Source: G963556115 sp963675945 (GTDB lineage Bacteria > Planctomycetota > SZUA-567). From it: a DNA stretch of 64,000 nucleotides. The stretch is from NCBI GenBank assembly GCA_963675945.1, contig OY780932.1, positions 1,054,001 through 1,118,000 of the forward strand. Direction: 5' to 3'. A model generated the notes under the pieces. It saw only the letters and a list, made by a program, of their open reading frames with translations. It was not told the DNA's origin and ran no database searches. The number at the start of each line of letters is the position of its first letter. The first letter of the stretch is position 1. The translations under genes were made by a program, and so were the position numbers. Positions 35,211 through 44,737 of this stretch are shown here, piece after piece.

Positions 35211-36413
35211 ATGTTTACAAAAGAAAAAGGTAGTAATTTTTCAAGCCAAGTAATCAAAATACTGCTAGTTCTGGTTGTTGCCGGAGTAGTATCTTATATC
35301 TTTATTCAGACTAAACCCGAACCTAAACGGCGGGATATTAATTTATTACCTTCAAAGGTAAGTGTAATTGAAGTTAATCCGGTCAGTAATAATATTTTGG
35401 TTGAAGCAATGGGTGTGGTACAGCCTATGCAAGAGCTGAGTATCATCTCTGAAGTGGGTGGGAGGGTTGAATGGATAAATGACAAGCTAATTCCCGGCGG
35501 TTTTATTCGTAAGGGTGAGACTATAGTCAAGATAGAAAAGACAGACTATGAGATTGCTCTAGAGCAGGCCAAAGCCAATCTTGCAACAGCCAAGAAAGAT
35601 CTCTTGGTTGAAGAGGGAGAAGCGCGCTCGGCAAAGGTTATGGAGGATATGTCCAAGCTCTCTACTTCGCAACAAGCCCGCCAACTGCGGATGCGTGTAC
35701 CGCATATTGAAGCGGCAGAGGCAAATTTGAATGCAGCGGAAAAGCTTCTGGAACAGGCTGAAAAGGATTTGGAAAGAACCGATATAATAGCGCCTTTTTC
35801 TATAATTGTAGGGTCAGAAAATATTGAGCTAGGGAATTATGTAACCAGATTATCGGTTATTGCTGAAGCTGTAGGGACTGCCTCGTACTGGGTAGAGGTA
35901 ACTCTGCCGGTGAGCAAGGTATATTATATTAATATTCCGGGCGTAAATTCGCAGACTGGCTCTACAGCTAAGATAATTTATAAAGGGGCAAATGGGAAAG
36001 AAACAGTCAAGACAGGCAAGGTAATCAGGCTTTTTGGAAGCTTAGATACACTGGGGCGGATGGCGAAAATTCTTATCGAAGTCGATGATCCATTAGGCTT
36101 GGAGAGTAATAATATGGATGAGATGTTGCTGTTAAACTCTTATGTTGAGGTAGAGATAGAGGGTAAAAGACTGGATAATTTGTTGGCTTTACCTAGAGAG
36201 TACCTGCGTGCGGGAGACATTGTTTGGGTAGTGGGTAAAGATAGTAAACTGGTATTGAAGCAAGTGGAGATAATATGGCGAGATAAGGATAAGGTCTATA
36301 TTACTGCAGGATTAAATCAAGGTGATAAAGTAATTACCTCAAATAATTTTGTTCCAGTAGCAGGCATGAATTTGTTAGTGTCTGAAATGGACAAGGGGGA
36401 TATTAATGAGTAA
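35211..36413 (+). CDS. RND efflux periplasmic adaptor (MFP), system 2
   Basis: A 400-residue adaptor with an N-terminal membrane anchor (about 15-33, KILLVLVVAGVVSYIFIQ). The lipoyl/hairpin pattern is present: VEAMGVVQPMQELSIISEVGGRVEWIND, a long Ala- and Glu-rich helical hairpin (about 115-185), then DIIAPFSIIVGSENIELGNYV. The start at 35211 is preceded by GGGAATAAA. The end overlaps the permease gene by 8 bp, which implies translational coupling. The substrate is unknown. Confidence 0.88.
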   Translation: MFTKEKGSNFSSQVIKILLVLVVAGVVSYIFIQTKPEPKRRDINLLPSKVSVIEVNPVSNNILVEAMGVVQPMQELSIISEVGGRVEWINDKLIPGGFIRKGETIVKIEKTDYEIALEQAKANLATAKKDLLVEEGEARSAKVMEDMSKLSTSQQARQLRMRVPHIEAAEANLNAAEKLLEQAEKDLERTDIIAPFSIIVGSENIELGNYVTRLSVIAEAVGTASYWVEVTLPVSKVYYINIPGVNSQTGSTAKIIYKGANGKETVKTGKVIRLFGSLDTLGRMAKILIEVDDPLGLESNNMDEMLLLNSYVEVEIEGKRLDNLLALPREYLRAGDIVWVVGKDSKLVLKQVEIIWRDKDKVYITAGLNQGDKVITSNNFVPVAGMNLLVSEMDKGDINE

Positions 36414-39400
36414 AAAGTTATCTCCTTTGGAGTCTAAAGGTACCATTGCCTGGATGGTTTCACATCCGGTAACGGCTAATCTCATAATGCTGGTGCTGCT
36501 GATTGGTGGGGCAATCGGGATGAGCAATATTAAACAAGAAATATTCCCGGAATTCGATCTGGATGTGGTCTCAATAACTGTAGCCTATCCCGGAGCTACT
36601 CCAGAGGAGGTGGAGAAAGGGATTGTCGTTGTAATTGAAGAAAAAATAAAGGATATTGAGGGTATTGATGAGATAAGATCTCAGGCTAGTGAGAATATGG
36701 CGGCAATCTCGGTCGATCTCTCGATAGGCGCTAATGATATAAAGGTATATCAGGATATTAAAAACACGATTGACCGTATAACTTCACTCCCGGAGGAGGC
36801 TGAAAAACCAGTGGTGAGTCTGGCTGAGAATAAACACTCGGTACTCAGTCTGATTATCTCTGGTGATTACAGTATGCAGGTATTAAAAGAGATAGCGGAA
36901 CGGTTGCGGGATTTAATCTTGTTGGAGGATGAGGTTACTAATATTGATCTAGCTGGGGTTAGAGATCCGGAGATTGCGGTAGAAGTGCCGAGTGAAGAAT
37001 TGCGTAGATATAATCTTACAGTCAGTAATATCGCAAATTTGATCAAAGTAAATTCCTTGGAAATGGGTGGAGGGAGCATAAAGAGTAAAGGTGGGGAGAT
37101 ACTGCTGAAAGTTGATCAGAAACGTGAGTATGGTAGCGAGTATTACTCGGTACCTATTTTAAATACGGCTGAAGGGGTTGAGGTCTCTCTGGGAGAGATT
37201 GCGACAATTACCGATGGTTTTGAAGAGAGTGATAAAGATGATTATTTCAATGGAGAACATGCGGTAAGATTGAAAGTATATAGAGTTGGTGAACAGACAC
37301 CCAAGTCGGTATCAAAAGCGGTGCGTAAGGTATTAGATAGGGTACAACCGACATTACCAGAAGGTATAACTCTGACTATCTGGCAGGATAGATCCATAGA
37401 TCTCGGTGAGCGTATAGATCTGTTGTCAAAGAATATCTGGATGGGTTTGGTACTCGTTATGATTCTTTTGGGGTGTTTTTTACAGGTACGCTTGGCGTTC
37501 TGGGTTATGATGGGCATACCAATTTCATTTCTGGGGTCATTTGTATTTCTTCCGTCAATGGGCGTTTCGATAAATATGATATCATTATTCGCATTTATTA
37601 CATCTTTGGGTATGGTTGTTGATGATGCGATTGTAGTCGGTGAGAATGTATTTGAGATGCGAGAACGTGGGATCGGTTTTATTGAATCATCAATTATTGG
37701 AGCTAAACAGGTAGCGGTACCGGTAGTATTTTCAATTTTAACCAATATTGTTGCTTTTGCGCCTCTCTTGTTTGTTCCAGGTATTATGGGAAAGATCTTC
37801 AAGGTGATACCGATTGTAGTGATCTCGGTATTTGTTATCTCTTTATTTGAAGCTCTGTATATTTTACCGGCACACTTAGCACATCAGAAGGTGAGTGTTG
37901 AAGGGGATATCTGGAGTAAATTAAATCGGATTGAAAATTGGTTTGGTCAGCGCTTGAAATTCTTTGTGAAGAAGTATTATAAACCGCTGTTGCGTGGGGC
38001 AATTAAGCAGCGCTACCTTACACTTGTAGTGTTTTTGGCTATTTTGATTATTTTCGGGGCGTATGTTGCGGGCGGGCATTTGTCTTTGATCTTTTTTCCG
38101 TCGGTAGCCTCAGATGTGGCGCAGGCCACGATTGATCTGCCGTATGGGACATCCCCATTGGAGACCAAGAAAGTACATGATAGACTGGTTCAGGCGGCGC
38201 AGAAACTTGGGGATGAGTATAAACAAAGAACCGGCAAAGATTTGATACTCGGTATTTATTCGGGTATTGGAAGTGCGGGTAGGCGTCGAGGTGGAGCGAC
38301 AGCGCTCTCCGGCGGGCATACAACCAATGTTGAGGTATTACTGGTAACGACAGATGCGAGGGATATCTCGACTACAGAATTTAAAAATCTCTGGCGAGAG
38401 GAGATTGGTGAGATTGTGAATGCTGAGAGGATGGTTTTTCTTGATGATCCGGGTGGGCCGTCCGGAGGTGATCCGATCAGTATTGCTTTAGCGCATTCTG
38501 ATACTGCTGTTCTACAGGAAGCTGCTGATAAGCTGGCGGCAAAACTTGGGGAGTATGACGGGGTGAGTGATATTGATACCGGTTTTAGTCAGGGTAAAAC
38601 GGAGTTGGATTTTAGTATTACCCCTGCGGCCAAGGCTTTGGGATTTACGCCTGATTATATAGCTGGGCAGATTCGGGCGCATTTTTACGGGGCAGAAGCA
38701 TTGCGCCAGCAGCGCGGGCGTGATGAAGTCAAAGTTATGGTAAGACTGCCTCAGACGCAGCGGCGTTCAGAGTATAATCTTGAAGAATTAATTTTACGTT
38801 CGGCAACTGGAGCGGAGATGCCTCTGTTAGAGGCGGTAGAGATCAAACATGAAGTAGCTGCAAGTTCGATCAATCGTATTGATGGTAGAAGACAGGTAAG
38901 GGTTGCCGCCGATATTGCGGATCGTTCAAAAGCTGGAATGATAGTAACAGATATCTTGCAGGGTGGGTTTATGGAAGAACTCAGCAATGAATATCCAGGC
39001 TTGCAAGCGAGTATTGCAGGTGAACGGCAGGATATGCAAGAGAGTATGAGCGCTCTGGGGTATGGGGCGATTATCGCTCTGTTTGTAGTATATGCGGTTC
39101 TGGCTATTCCGTTCAATAGTTACTTGCAGCCGGTGATAATAATGGTTTCTATTCCTTTTGGCGTGGTAGGGGCGGCTTTAGGGCATATTATTATGGGGTA
39201 TGATTCTCTTTCTCTACCGAGTTTTATGGGGATTGTTGCGCTTTCTGGCGTGGTGGTGAATGATTCTTTGGTGATGGTGGATTTTGCTAATAACATGATT
39301 AAGCAGAAATTAAGTCCGGGGTTGGCGGTATTTCGAGCCGGTATACGGCGGTTTAGACCGATTATGCTTACCAGTCTGACTACCTTTGGGGGATTGGCAC

Positions 39401-39576
39401 CGATGATATTTGAAAAGAGCCGGCAAGCGAAGTTTATGATACCTATGGCATTGTCCCTTGGGTATGGAATTCTCTTTGCAACTTTTATTGCCTTGATCTT
39501 AGTACCAGCATTATATGTAATTGTTGATGATATCAAGAAGTTGAATAGAAAATTCTGGGCCTGGAAAATATTTTAA
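36406..39576 (+). CDS. RND efflux permease, system 2
   Basis: A 1056-residue RND pump with 12 predicted transmembrane helices. Signature stretches are NIKQEIFPEFDLDVVSITVAYPGATPEEVEKGIV at the N-terminus and GMVVDDAIVVGENVFE in transmembrane 4 with the paired proton-relay Asp. The C-terminal repeat is IVALSGVVVNDSLVMVDFAN. Its ATG lies within the last codons of the adaptor gene (ATGAGTAA). The family is broad (multidrug, acridine, heavy metal, lipid-like substrates), and the substrate is not predictable. It is followed by a strong terminator. Confidence 0.92.
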   Translation: MSKKLSPLESKGTIAWMVSHPVTANLIMLVLLIGGAIGMSNIKQEIFPEFDLDVVSITVAYPGATPEEVEKGIVVVIEEKIKDIEGIDEIRSQASENMAAISVDLSIGANDIKVYQDIKNTIDRITSLPEEAEKPVVSLAENKHSVLSLIISGDYSMQVLKEIAERLRDLILLEDEVTNIDLAGVRDPEIAVEVPSEELRRYNLTVSNIANLIKVNSLEMGGGSIKSKGGEILLKVDQKREYGSEYYSVPILNTAEGVEVSLGEIATITDGFEESDKDDYFNGEHAVRLKVYRVGEQTPKSVSKAVRKVLDRVQPTLPEGITLTIWQDRSIDLGERIDLLSKNIWMGLVLVMILLGCFLQVRLAFWVMMGIPISFLGSFVFLPSMGVSINMISLFAFITSLGMVVDDAIVVGENVFEMRERGIGFIESSIIGAKQVAVPVVFSILTNIVAFAPLLFVPGIMGKIFKVIPIVVISVFVISLFEALYILPAHLAHQKVSVEGDIWSKLNRIENWFGQRLKFFVKKYYKPLLRGAIKQRYLTLVVFLAILIIFGAYVAGGHLSLIFFPSVASDVAQATIDLPYGTSPLETKKVHDRLVQAAQKLGDEYKQRTGKDLILGIYSGIGSAGRRRGGATALSGGHTTNVEVLLVTTDARDISTTEFKNLWREEIGEIVNAERMVFLDDPGGPSGGDPISIALAHSDTAVLQEAADKLAAKLGEYDGVSDIDTGFSQGKTELDFSITPAAKALGFTPDYIAGQIRAHFYGAEALRQQRGRDEVKVMVRLPQTQRRSEYNLEELILRSATGAEMPLLEAVEIKHEVAASSINRIDGRRQVRVAADIADRSKAGMIVTDILQGGFMEELSNEYPGLQASIAGERQDMQESMSALGYGAIIALFVVYAVLAIPFNSYLQPVIIMVSIPFGVVGAALGHIIMGYDSLSLPSFMGIVALSGVVVNDSLVMVDFANNMIKQKLSPGLAVFRAGIRRFRPIMLTSLTTFGGLAPMIFEKSRQAKFMIPMALSLGYGILFATFIALILVPALYVIVDDIKKLNRKFWAWKIF

Positions 39577-39735
39577 GAATATTTATAAAGTATTATGTTT
39601 TGACTTGTATGCTGGGGCTTCTTGGATATTATAGTATGTATAATGGCGGAGAAAGTTTTTTTTAATACAGCTATAAGTGATAACATTCTAGAAATGCATG
39701 CTGTTTGCGAGCATATGCATTTATTTTCTATTTAG
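39577..39735. other. Spacer between RND system 2 and hppA
   Basis: No gene seen. It contains a short inverted repeat around 39697-39720 (ATGCATGC...GCATATGCAT). No confident promoter for hppA was identified, although TATAAT occurs at 39639-39644. Confidence 0.3.
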
Positions 39736-39737
39736 TT

Positions 39738-39778
39738 AAAGGGTTGAGACTAATTTTATAGTCCCAACCCTTTTTTTT
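39738..39778 (+). terminator. Terminator of RND operon 2
   Basis: 15-bp stem AAAGGGTTGAGACTA (39738-39752) with 39759-39773, one internal A-C mismatch, followed by a T run. Confidence 0.85.
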
Positions 39779-39898
39779 GTGAGTAAATAATATGAAGAAG
39801 TAAGTAGCAAGTTATTAGAATATTGTTGGTTTTTTATATATATGATGATTTTGGAATAATTTTGTTTGTACTGTATTTTGAAGAAAGGAATTGGAGTT

Positions 39899-42241
39899 AT
39901 GAGTCCAGAATTATTATGGTGGATTGCTCCCATCTCTGCAGTATTATCCCTGATCTTTGCGATAGGATTTTACAAGTGGGTAATCGGGCAGAGTGAGGGT
40001 AATGCGACTATGAAGGAGATTGCGCAGCATGTGCGTGAAGGGGCATATGCATATCTTTATGCGCAATACAAGGTTGTAGGCAAGGTATTTGTGGTGTTAT
40101 TTATTATCTTTGCTTTTCTGGCTATTATCGGGGTGCAGAATCCGTTTGTGCCGGTAGCATTTTTGACCGGTGGATTCTTCTCAGGATTGTGCGGTTTTCT
40201 TGGGATGAAGACTGCGACAAATGCTTCTGGGCGTACGGCGCAAGGAGCGAAGGAAAGCCTGGATAGAGGGCTTAAAATTGCTTTCAGATCTGGAGCGGTT
40301 ATGGGTCTGATTGTAGTTGGATTTGGTCTGCTTGATATCTGTGCTTGGTATTATGTACTCGATAATTTTGTATATACATCTGTAAACATGGCGCAGGGTT
40401 TCGGCCATATTGTGGGTGATATCTGGTTGGTACAGCCTGAAACTATGGAGGCTGAGAAGTATATCAGTATTACTACTACAATGCTTACCTTTGGTATGGG
40501 TGCTTCAACTCAGGCGCTGTTTGCGCGTGTAGGCGGCGGAATCTATACCAAGGCGGCTGATGTAGGTGCTGACCTGGTAGGTAAGGTGGAAGCAGGTATT
40601 CCTGAGGATGATCCACGTAATCCAGCGACTATTGCGGATAATGTTGGGGATAATGTTGGGGATGTGGCAGGTATGGGTGCTGACCTGTATGAGTCATATT
40701 GTGGGTCTATTCTGGCAACCTGTGCGCTGGGTGCGGCGATACCGAGTCTGGGTTCGAAGGCAGTGCTGGCACCGATGATTATTGCCGGGGTTGGAATTCT
40801 GCTCTCTATCATCGGTTGTTTAATGGTACGATGTGATGAGAAAGCGGATATGAAGACGTTGATGAAGGCGTTGATCAGGCCACTCTGGTTTACTACCGGG
40901 GCGATTGCAGTTGTCGCGCTACTCCTTACTCCTCTGGTATTTGATATTATTTCATACGGTATCTTCGGTTCGATCTGTTCAGGGTTGGTGGCGGGTTGTA
41001 TTATCGGTTTGCTTACCGAGTATTATACTTCTGATGAGTACAAACCGACTAAAGGTATTGCTGAGCAGGCAAAGATGGGACCGGCTACTGCGATTATTGA
41101 TGGTATCGCTGTAGGTATGTATTCTACAGGCTGGCCGGTAGTGACTATTGTGGTTGGTATCCTCTGTGCCTTTGGTTTTGCCGGTGGTTTCGAAGATTTT
41201 AGTATCGGTCTGTATGGGGTTGGGTTTGCGGCAGTAGGTATGCTGGCAACACTTGGCTTTTCACTGGCGACAGATGCTTATGGTCCGATCGCGGATAATG
41301 CGGGTGGTAACGCAGAGATGAGTGAGCTGGATCCATCAGTACGTCAGAAGACTGATGCGCTGGATATGCTGGGTAATACTACGGCAGCGATCGGTAAGGG
41401 TTTTGCGATCGGTTCTGCAGCCTTGACTGCTATGGCGCTGTTAGCGGCGTATCTTGAAGAGGTAAGGGTCTGGATCAGGTATTTGGCTGATGATACTGGT
41501 AGCCATTTGATTAATAATATAATGTTCTATGTTGAAGAGGTACCGCAGAAGGTGGCGGAATCGGTGACAGTGGTTAAGATTGCTGAAGCTGGGGTTGCCG
41601 ATTTTGTTCAGGCTTATAGCCTGGATGTAATGAATCCAAAGCTGTTGTGCGGAATTTTCCTTGGGGCGATGATGGCGTTTGTATTCTGTGCGATGACCAT
41701 GAAGGCGGTAGGTCGGGCAGCGGGTGCTATGGTTGAAGAGGTGCGTCGTCAGTTCAAAGAGATTGTGGGCATTATGGATAAGACGGCTAAACCGGATTAT
41801 GCGCGGTGTGTGGAGATCTCTACCAAGGGGGCGCAGCGCGAGATGCTCGTACCGTCTATTTTGGCGATTGCGGTACCGGTAGTTGTCGGTATTATACTCG
41901 GGGTGAGTGGGGTGATCGGTCTGCTTGTGGGCGGCTTGACCGCTGGCTTTACCCTTGCTTGTATGCTTAATAATTCCGGTGGTGCTTGGGATAACGCGAA
42001 GAAGCATATCGAGAAACAACCAATAGAAAAAGACGCTGAAGGCAATATTATCAGTGGTAAGGGATCTGAAGCACATAAGGCTGGAGTGGTAGGTGATACC
42101 GTTGGTGATCCATTCAAAGATACTTCTGGACCAAGCTTGAACATTCTGATCAAACTCATGAGTATGGTGAGTGTGGTCTTTGTTGGAGTGGTGGTCAAAT
42201 ATGGTGATATTATTGATAGAATAATTAATTCATATAATTAA
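39899..42241 (+). CDS. hppA: Membrane pyrophosphatase (K+-dependent, probably Na+-pumping)
   Basis: Integral membrane pump driven by pyrophosphate hydrolysis. It has about 16 hydrophobic segments over 780 residues. The pyrophosphate-binding acid patches are DVGADLVGKVEAGIPEDDPRNP with DNVGDNVGD (about 221-255), and DNAGGNAEM near 467; GDTVGDPFKDT lies near the C-terminus. In the K+-site motif GNTTAAIGKG the residues are Ala496 and Gly499, as in K+-dependent enzymes. K+-independent H+-pumps carry Lys and Thr there. The gate Glu (Glu265 in DLYESY) is positioned as in Na+-PPases. AAAGGA precedes ATG 39899. Confidence 0.92.
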   Translation: MSPELLWWIAPISAVLSLIFAIGFYKWVIGQSEGNATMKEIAQHVREGAYAYLYAQYKVVGKVFVVLFIIFAFLAIIGVQNPFVPVAFLTGGFFSGLCGFLGMKTATNASGRTAQGAKESLDRGLKIAFRSGAVMGLIVVGFGLLDICAWYYVLDNFVYTSVNMAQGFGHIVGDIWLVQPETMEAEKYISITTTMLTFGMGASTQALFARVGGGIYTKAADVGADLVGKVEAGIPEDDPRNPATIADNVGDNVGDVAGMGADLYESYCGSILATCALGAAIPSLGSKAVLAPMIIAGVGILLSIIGCLMVRCDEKADMKTLMKALIRPLWFTTGAIAVVALLLTPLVFDIISYGIFGSICSGLVAGCIIGLLTEYYTSDEYKPTKGIAEQAKMGPATAIIDGIAVGMYSTGWPVVTIVVGILCAFGFAGGFEDFSIGLYGVGFAAVGMLATLGFSLATDAYGPIADNAGGNAEMSELDPSVRQKTDALDMLGNTTAAIGKGFAIGSAALTAMALLAAYLEEVRVWIRYLADDTGSHLINNIMFYVEEVPQKVAESVTVVKIAEAGVADFVQAYSLDVMNPKLLCGIFLGAMMAFVFCAMTMKAVGRAAGAMVEEVRRQFKEIVGIMDKTAKPDYARCVEISTKGAQREMLVPSILAIAVPVVVGIILGVSGVIGLLVGGLTAGFTLACMLNNSGGAWDNAKKHIEKQPIEKDAEGNIISGKGSEAHKAGVVGDTVGDPFKDTSGPSLNILIKLMSMVSVVFVGVVVKYGDIIDRIINSYN

Positions 42242-42278
42242 TAGATATTGAATAAATTATCTATGTAAATTGAGGCTC

Positions 42279-42300
42279 CGGTGCAAAGCGCCGCTTTTTT
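42279..42300 (+). terminator. Terminator of hppA
   Basis: GC-rich stem CGGTGC (42279-42284) with GCGCCG (42288-42293, one T-G pair) followed by CTTTTTT, 38 bp after the hppA stop. Confidence 0.75.
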
Positions 42301-42402
42301 GATGAGGTACGGGGAAAAATAGGAATTAGTGTAATATCTGCTGTTTTTGATGAATAAAGGTACGGGGAAAAATAGATGAATTAGTAGTAATATTTGTCTG
42401 CT
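42296..42402. repeat. Imperfect tandem repeat, two units of about 48 and 59 bp
   Basis: Unit 1 is 42296-42343 and unit 2 is 42344-42402. Each starts TTTTTGATGA and contains GGTACGGGGAAAAATAG, then ATTAGT, TAATAT and a CTGCT-like end. It lies in the non-coding spacer between hppA and plsC. The rest of the spacer (42403-42522) has no recognisable gene or site. Confidence 0.6.
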
Positions 42403-42522
42403 AATATGCGGGGTGGTAAGGGCGAGTAGCCTTTGCTCTGAGGTCTGGGGAGAGAAGTCTCCAAGAAATCTAACTTATCTTAAGTTACAGGTTATGGGTG
42501 GCAAATTGTGGTTTGGCTGGAA

Positions 42523-43278
42523 TCAAGTCTTTAAGAGTGCCTGAGTAATTTGGTCTTTAACGGTGTGTTTGAGGGTTTCTAAATTACCTATGGTAAAGTC
42601 TGTGTATTCAAGGGGTGGGAGTACGTTGATACTGATAGCGCCGCCGGGATTGAAGATGAATCCATGTTTGGGCATGGCTGTGGCTGTGCCTTGAATGGCG
42701 ACGGGTAAGATTGGTACCTGTTTTTTGAGCGCCAGCTTGAAGGCACCGTTATGGAATTTCAGTACTTTACCACTGCTGCTGCGGGTTCCTTCCGGGAAGT
42801 ACATCATCGATATTCCTGCATCTAACCAGTCGGAGGCTTGACGGTTGAGACGGCGAATACTGGAGAGACTTCCGCGTTTGATACAGACATGCCGGGCAAG
42901 CGACAAACACCAACCCAGCACGGGGATACGGAAGAGCGAATCCTTGGCGATCCATTTGAACTGTATACGTAGTTGGAAGAGCATAACAATATCCAGCAAG
43001 GATTGATGATTGGCTACTATAACATAGATGTGACCGGGATTGATATTTTTACGCCCGTGAACAGTAATATGCCAGTAGGGATTCAAGGCGATAAGGGCGT
43101 CTGACCAGAGATAGCACAAGGAGTGTTGGAGTTGGTGCTTTGGGTCTAAAGGGAAGGTTAGGGCGGTGACCAGGAGCATGAGCAGGAATAACGTCAGCGT
43201 TAGCAGGAGGGTAGAGCACCAGATAGCCAGTGAGAGCATGAGTCGTTTTAGATCGGAGAATAGGAGAGTACTGCTCAT
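42523..43278 (-). CDS. plsC: 1-acyl-sn-glycerol-3-phosphate acyltransferase
   Basis: Membrane acyltransferase that makes phosphatidic acid from lysophosphatidic acid. The H(x)4D active-site motif is NHQSLLD (about 91-97), and the second block is FPEGTRS. An N-terminal hydrophobic segment (about 15-45) anchors it. I chose the ATG at 43276-43278, 11 bp after the stop of the CPBP gene; a longer open frame runs into that gene and its product has no family match. It is the last gene of a three-gene leftward operon (Cys-rich membrane protein, CPBP protease, PlsC). Confidence 0.9.
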   Translation of the reverse strand: MSSTLLFSDLKRLMLSLAIWCSTLLLTLTLFLLMLLVTALTFPLDPKHQLQHSLCYLWSDALIALNPYWHITVHGRKNINPGHIYVIVANHQSLLDIVMLFQLRIQFKWIAKDSLFRIPVLGWCLSLARHVCIKRGSLSSIRRLNRQASDWLDAGISMMYFPEGTRSSSGKVLKFHNGAFKLALKKQVPILPVAIQGTATAMPKHGFIFNPGGAISINVLPPLEYTDFTIGNLETLKHTVKDQITQALLKT

Positions 43279-43289
43279 TGGAAATCTTT

Positions 43290-44183
43290 CTAAATAATAT
43301 GCAAGTAGTCCCAGAAACCGAGGACATAAGCGGTGTTGCCGATTAGGAAATGAGAGAGGCTTACCCCTACCAGGCAGTTCCTTCGGTTGTATAGCCAGCC
43401 CCAGTATAATCCACATACAAAAGAGGCGAAAGCTATGCTTACGGATAGTTGGATATGTACTAGTCCGAACAGGACGGAGGCAGTGAGGATCGCCCAGAAT
43501 GGAGCTCTTTTTCCAGCAAGTACCGAGACAAGGGCAGTCTGGATGACACCTCTGGCTAAAAATTCTTGGACTATAGCTACTGGCAAGTAGATGGCGAATT
43601 GGATATCGAAATTACGCCAGATAAAGAATTCGTCTTCGTGATTGAAGATTCCAGCCATAATAAAGAACCCTTTGAGCGCGACAAGAGCGATACAGATAGC
43701 AACTGTACTTGGCAACATAAGGCGGATGGAGTCTACTGTTCCTTTGAGAGTTACGCCAAAAGCAGAAAATGGGAATTTACTCTTCCAGATAATGATGATA
43801 CAGACGATTAAAAATATAACCTCGACAAATCTGGCTGAATCCTCATGTTGATAACTGAGTCTATGCAATAGAAAAATCAGAAAGACATAGAGTGAGACGG
43901 AGAGGAATAAAGAGACGAAGATAGTGGAGAAGAAGGCGTTCTTTCTCTTTTCAAGCAATAAATTGGTGTTTTGGGTCTCTAAATTTTTGACAGCTTCTTC
44001 CAGAGCGAATTCACGCGCTTCCAGTTTGATAGACATCAGTCCGAGAGATTCGATAACCTCTCTCTCTTCTTGTTCCAATTCTGTACTTTCTGCCAGGTGA
44101 TCAAGGGTCTTGCCTTTGGCATAATCTCCGTGGGTGATAGCGGTGATGATGGATTTTAAGTGTTTGAGTAAAATATTATTCAT
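43290..44183 (-). CDS. CPBP-family intramembrane metalloprotease-like protein
   Basis: A 297-residue membrane protein. The N-terminal 90 residues are charged and probably coiled coil (TELEQEEREVIESLG... through LLEKRKNAFF). The rest has about seven hydrophobic segments carrying CPBP (CAAX-processing/bacteriocin-processing) motifs: QEFLARGVIQT in place of the usual EExxxR, then LFGLVHI and the final LSHFLIGNTAY. The first of the two acidic motif residues is Gln, so proteolytic activity is uncertain. Its start overlaps the stop of the upstream gene by 4 bp, and plsC follows 11 bp downstream. GAGGA precedes ATG 44183. Confidence 0.75.
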   Translation of the reverse strand: MNNILLKHLKSIITAITHGDYAKGKTLDHLAESTELEQEEREVIESLGLMSIKLEAREFALEEAVKNLETQNTNLLLEKRKNAFFSTIFVSLFLSVSLYVFLIFLLHRLSYQHEDSARFVEVIFLIVCIIIIWKSKFPFSAFGVTLKGTVDSIRLMLPSTVAICIALVALKGFFIMAGIFNHEDEFFIWRNFDIQFAIYLPVAIVQEFLARGVIQTALVSVLAGKRAPFWAILTASVLFGLVHIQLSVSIAFASFVCGLYWGWLYNRRNCLVGVSLSHFLIGNTAYVLGFWDYLHII

Positions 44184-44737
44184 AGATCCTCGTTTATGAT
44201 TGCTGGCTGCTTGGCGGTTAGTGGATTTACGGTTTGGTTGTCGTCAATGCTTATGAATTTTCGGCAGTCGCAGGTCTTGAGCAGTTGCCGGGAGGAGGGG
44301 AATCTACCACAATTAAAATAGCGCCAGAAGAGACTTCCGTAACAGACGCAGGAATTATTGGTCGTGTTCAGAAAGCAGCAGGTTACGACAAAGGTACAGC
44401 AGTTGTTACATGTGCCGCAGGAATCTGCCGGGTATGGCCAATCAGGTGCTAGGTGAAATAGAGTGGGGTCTGGGTGATCCATTGCTGGTGCAGTCAGAGG
44501 AAGAAGGGCGGGGAGTAGTTCCTGTTTTCGCCACAAGGTGATCCAGAGGTAAGAGAGGGAATAGCGGTAGTATCTATGAAAGTACTTTAGATATTTCCAG
44601 AAGCGGATATCGTTAAAGAAGAAGTATGAAGTATAAGGGGCGATCACATACAGGAAGATTCCGAATGTGAGTAGATTAATGGCAACTATAGAATATGATA
44701 ACAGACGGAATAATACCCGCAGAGTAGTAGTTAACAT
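44180..44737 (-). CDS. Cys-rich membrane-anchored protein with YkgJ-like cysteine pattern
   Basis: A 185-residue protein I do not recognise as a whole. It has an N-terminal hydrophobic segment (about 8-35) followed by an aromatic-rich region. The C-terminal half contains DSCGTCNNCCTFV...CCFLNTTNNSCVCYG...RYFNCGRFPSS...TCDCRKF. That spacing (CxxCxxCC, then C-rich stretches and CGRFP) resembles the YkgJ family, which also has a cytosolic member in this window. It overlaps the next gene by 4 bp, so it is coupled to the CPBP protein. A metal or Fe-S cluster at the membrane is an inference. Confidence 0.6.
   Translation of the reverse strand: MLTTTLRVLFRLLSYSIVAINLLTFGIFLYVIAPYTSYFFFNDIRFWKYLKYFHRYYRYSLSYLWITLWRKQELLPALLPLTAPAMDHPDPTLFHLAPDWPYPADSCGTCNNCCTFVVTCCFLNTTNNSCVCYGSLFWRYFNCGRFPSSRQLLKTCDCRKFISIDDNQTVNPLTAKQPAIINEDL

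Noticed and set aside
37242..37802. 186-codon open frame on the strand opposite the RND permease
   Set aside because: It is antisense to a strongly conserved permease and has no domain, signal or ribosome-binding site; such shadows are common over conserved coding sequence.
41441..42076. 211-codon open frame opposite the pyrophosphatase gene
   Set aside because: Composition and amino-acid content look like a reversed-frame artefact of the hppA gene.
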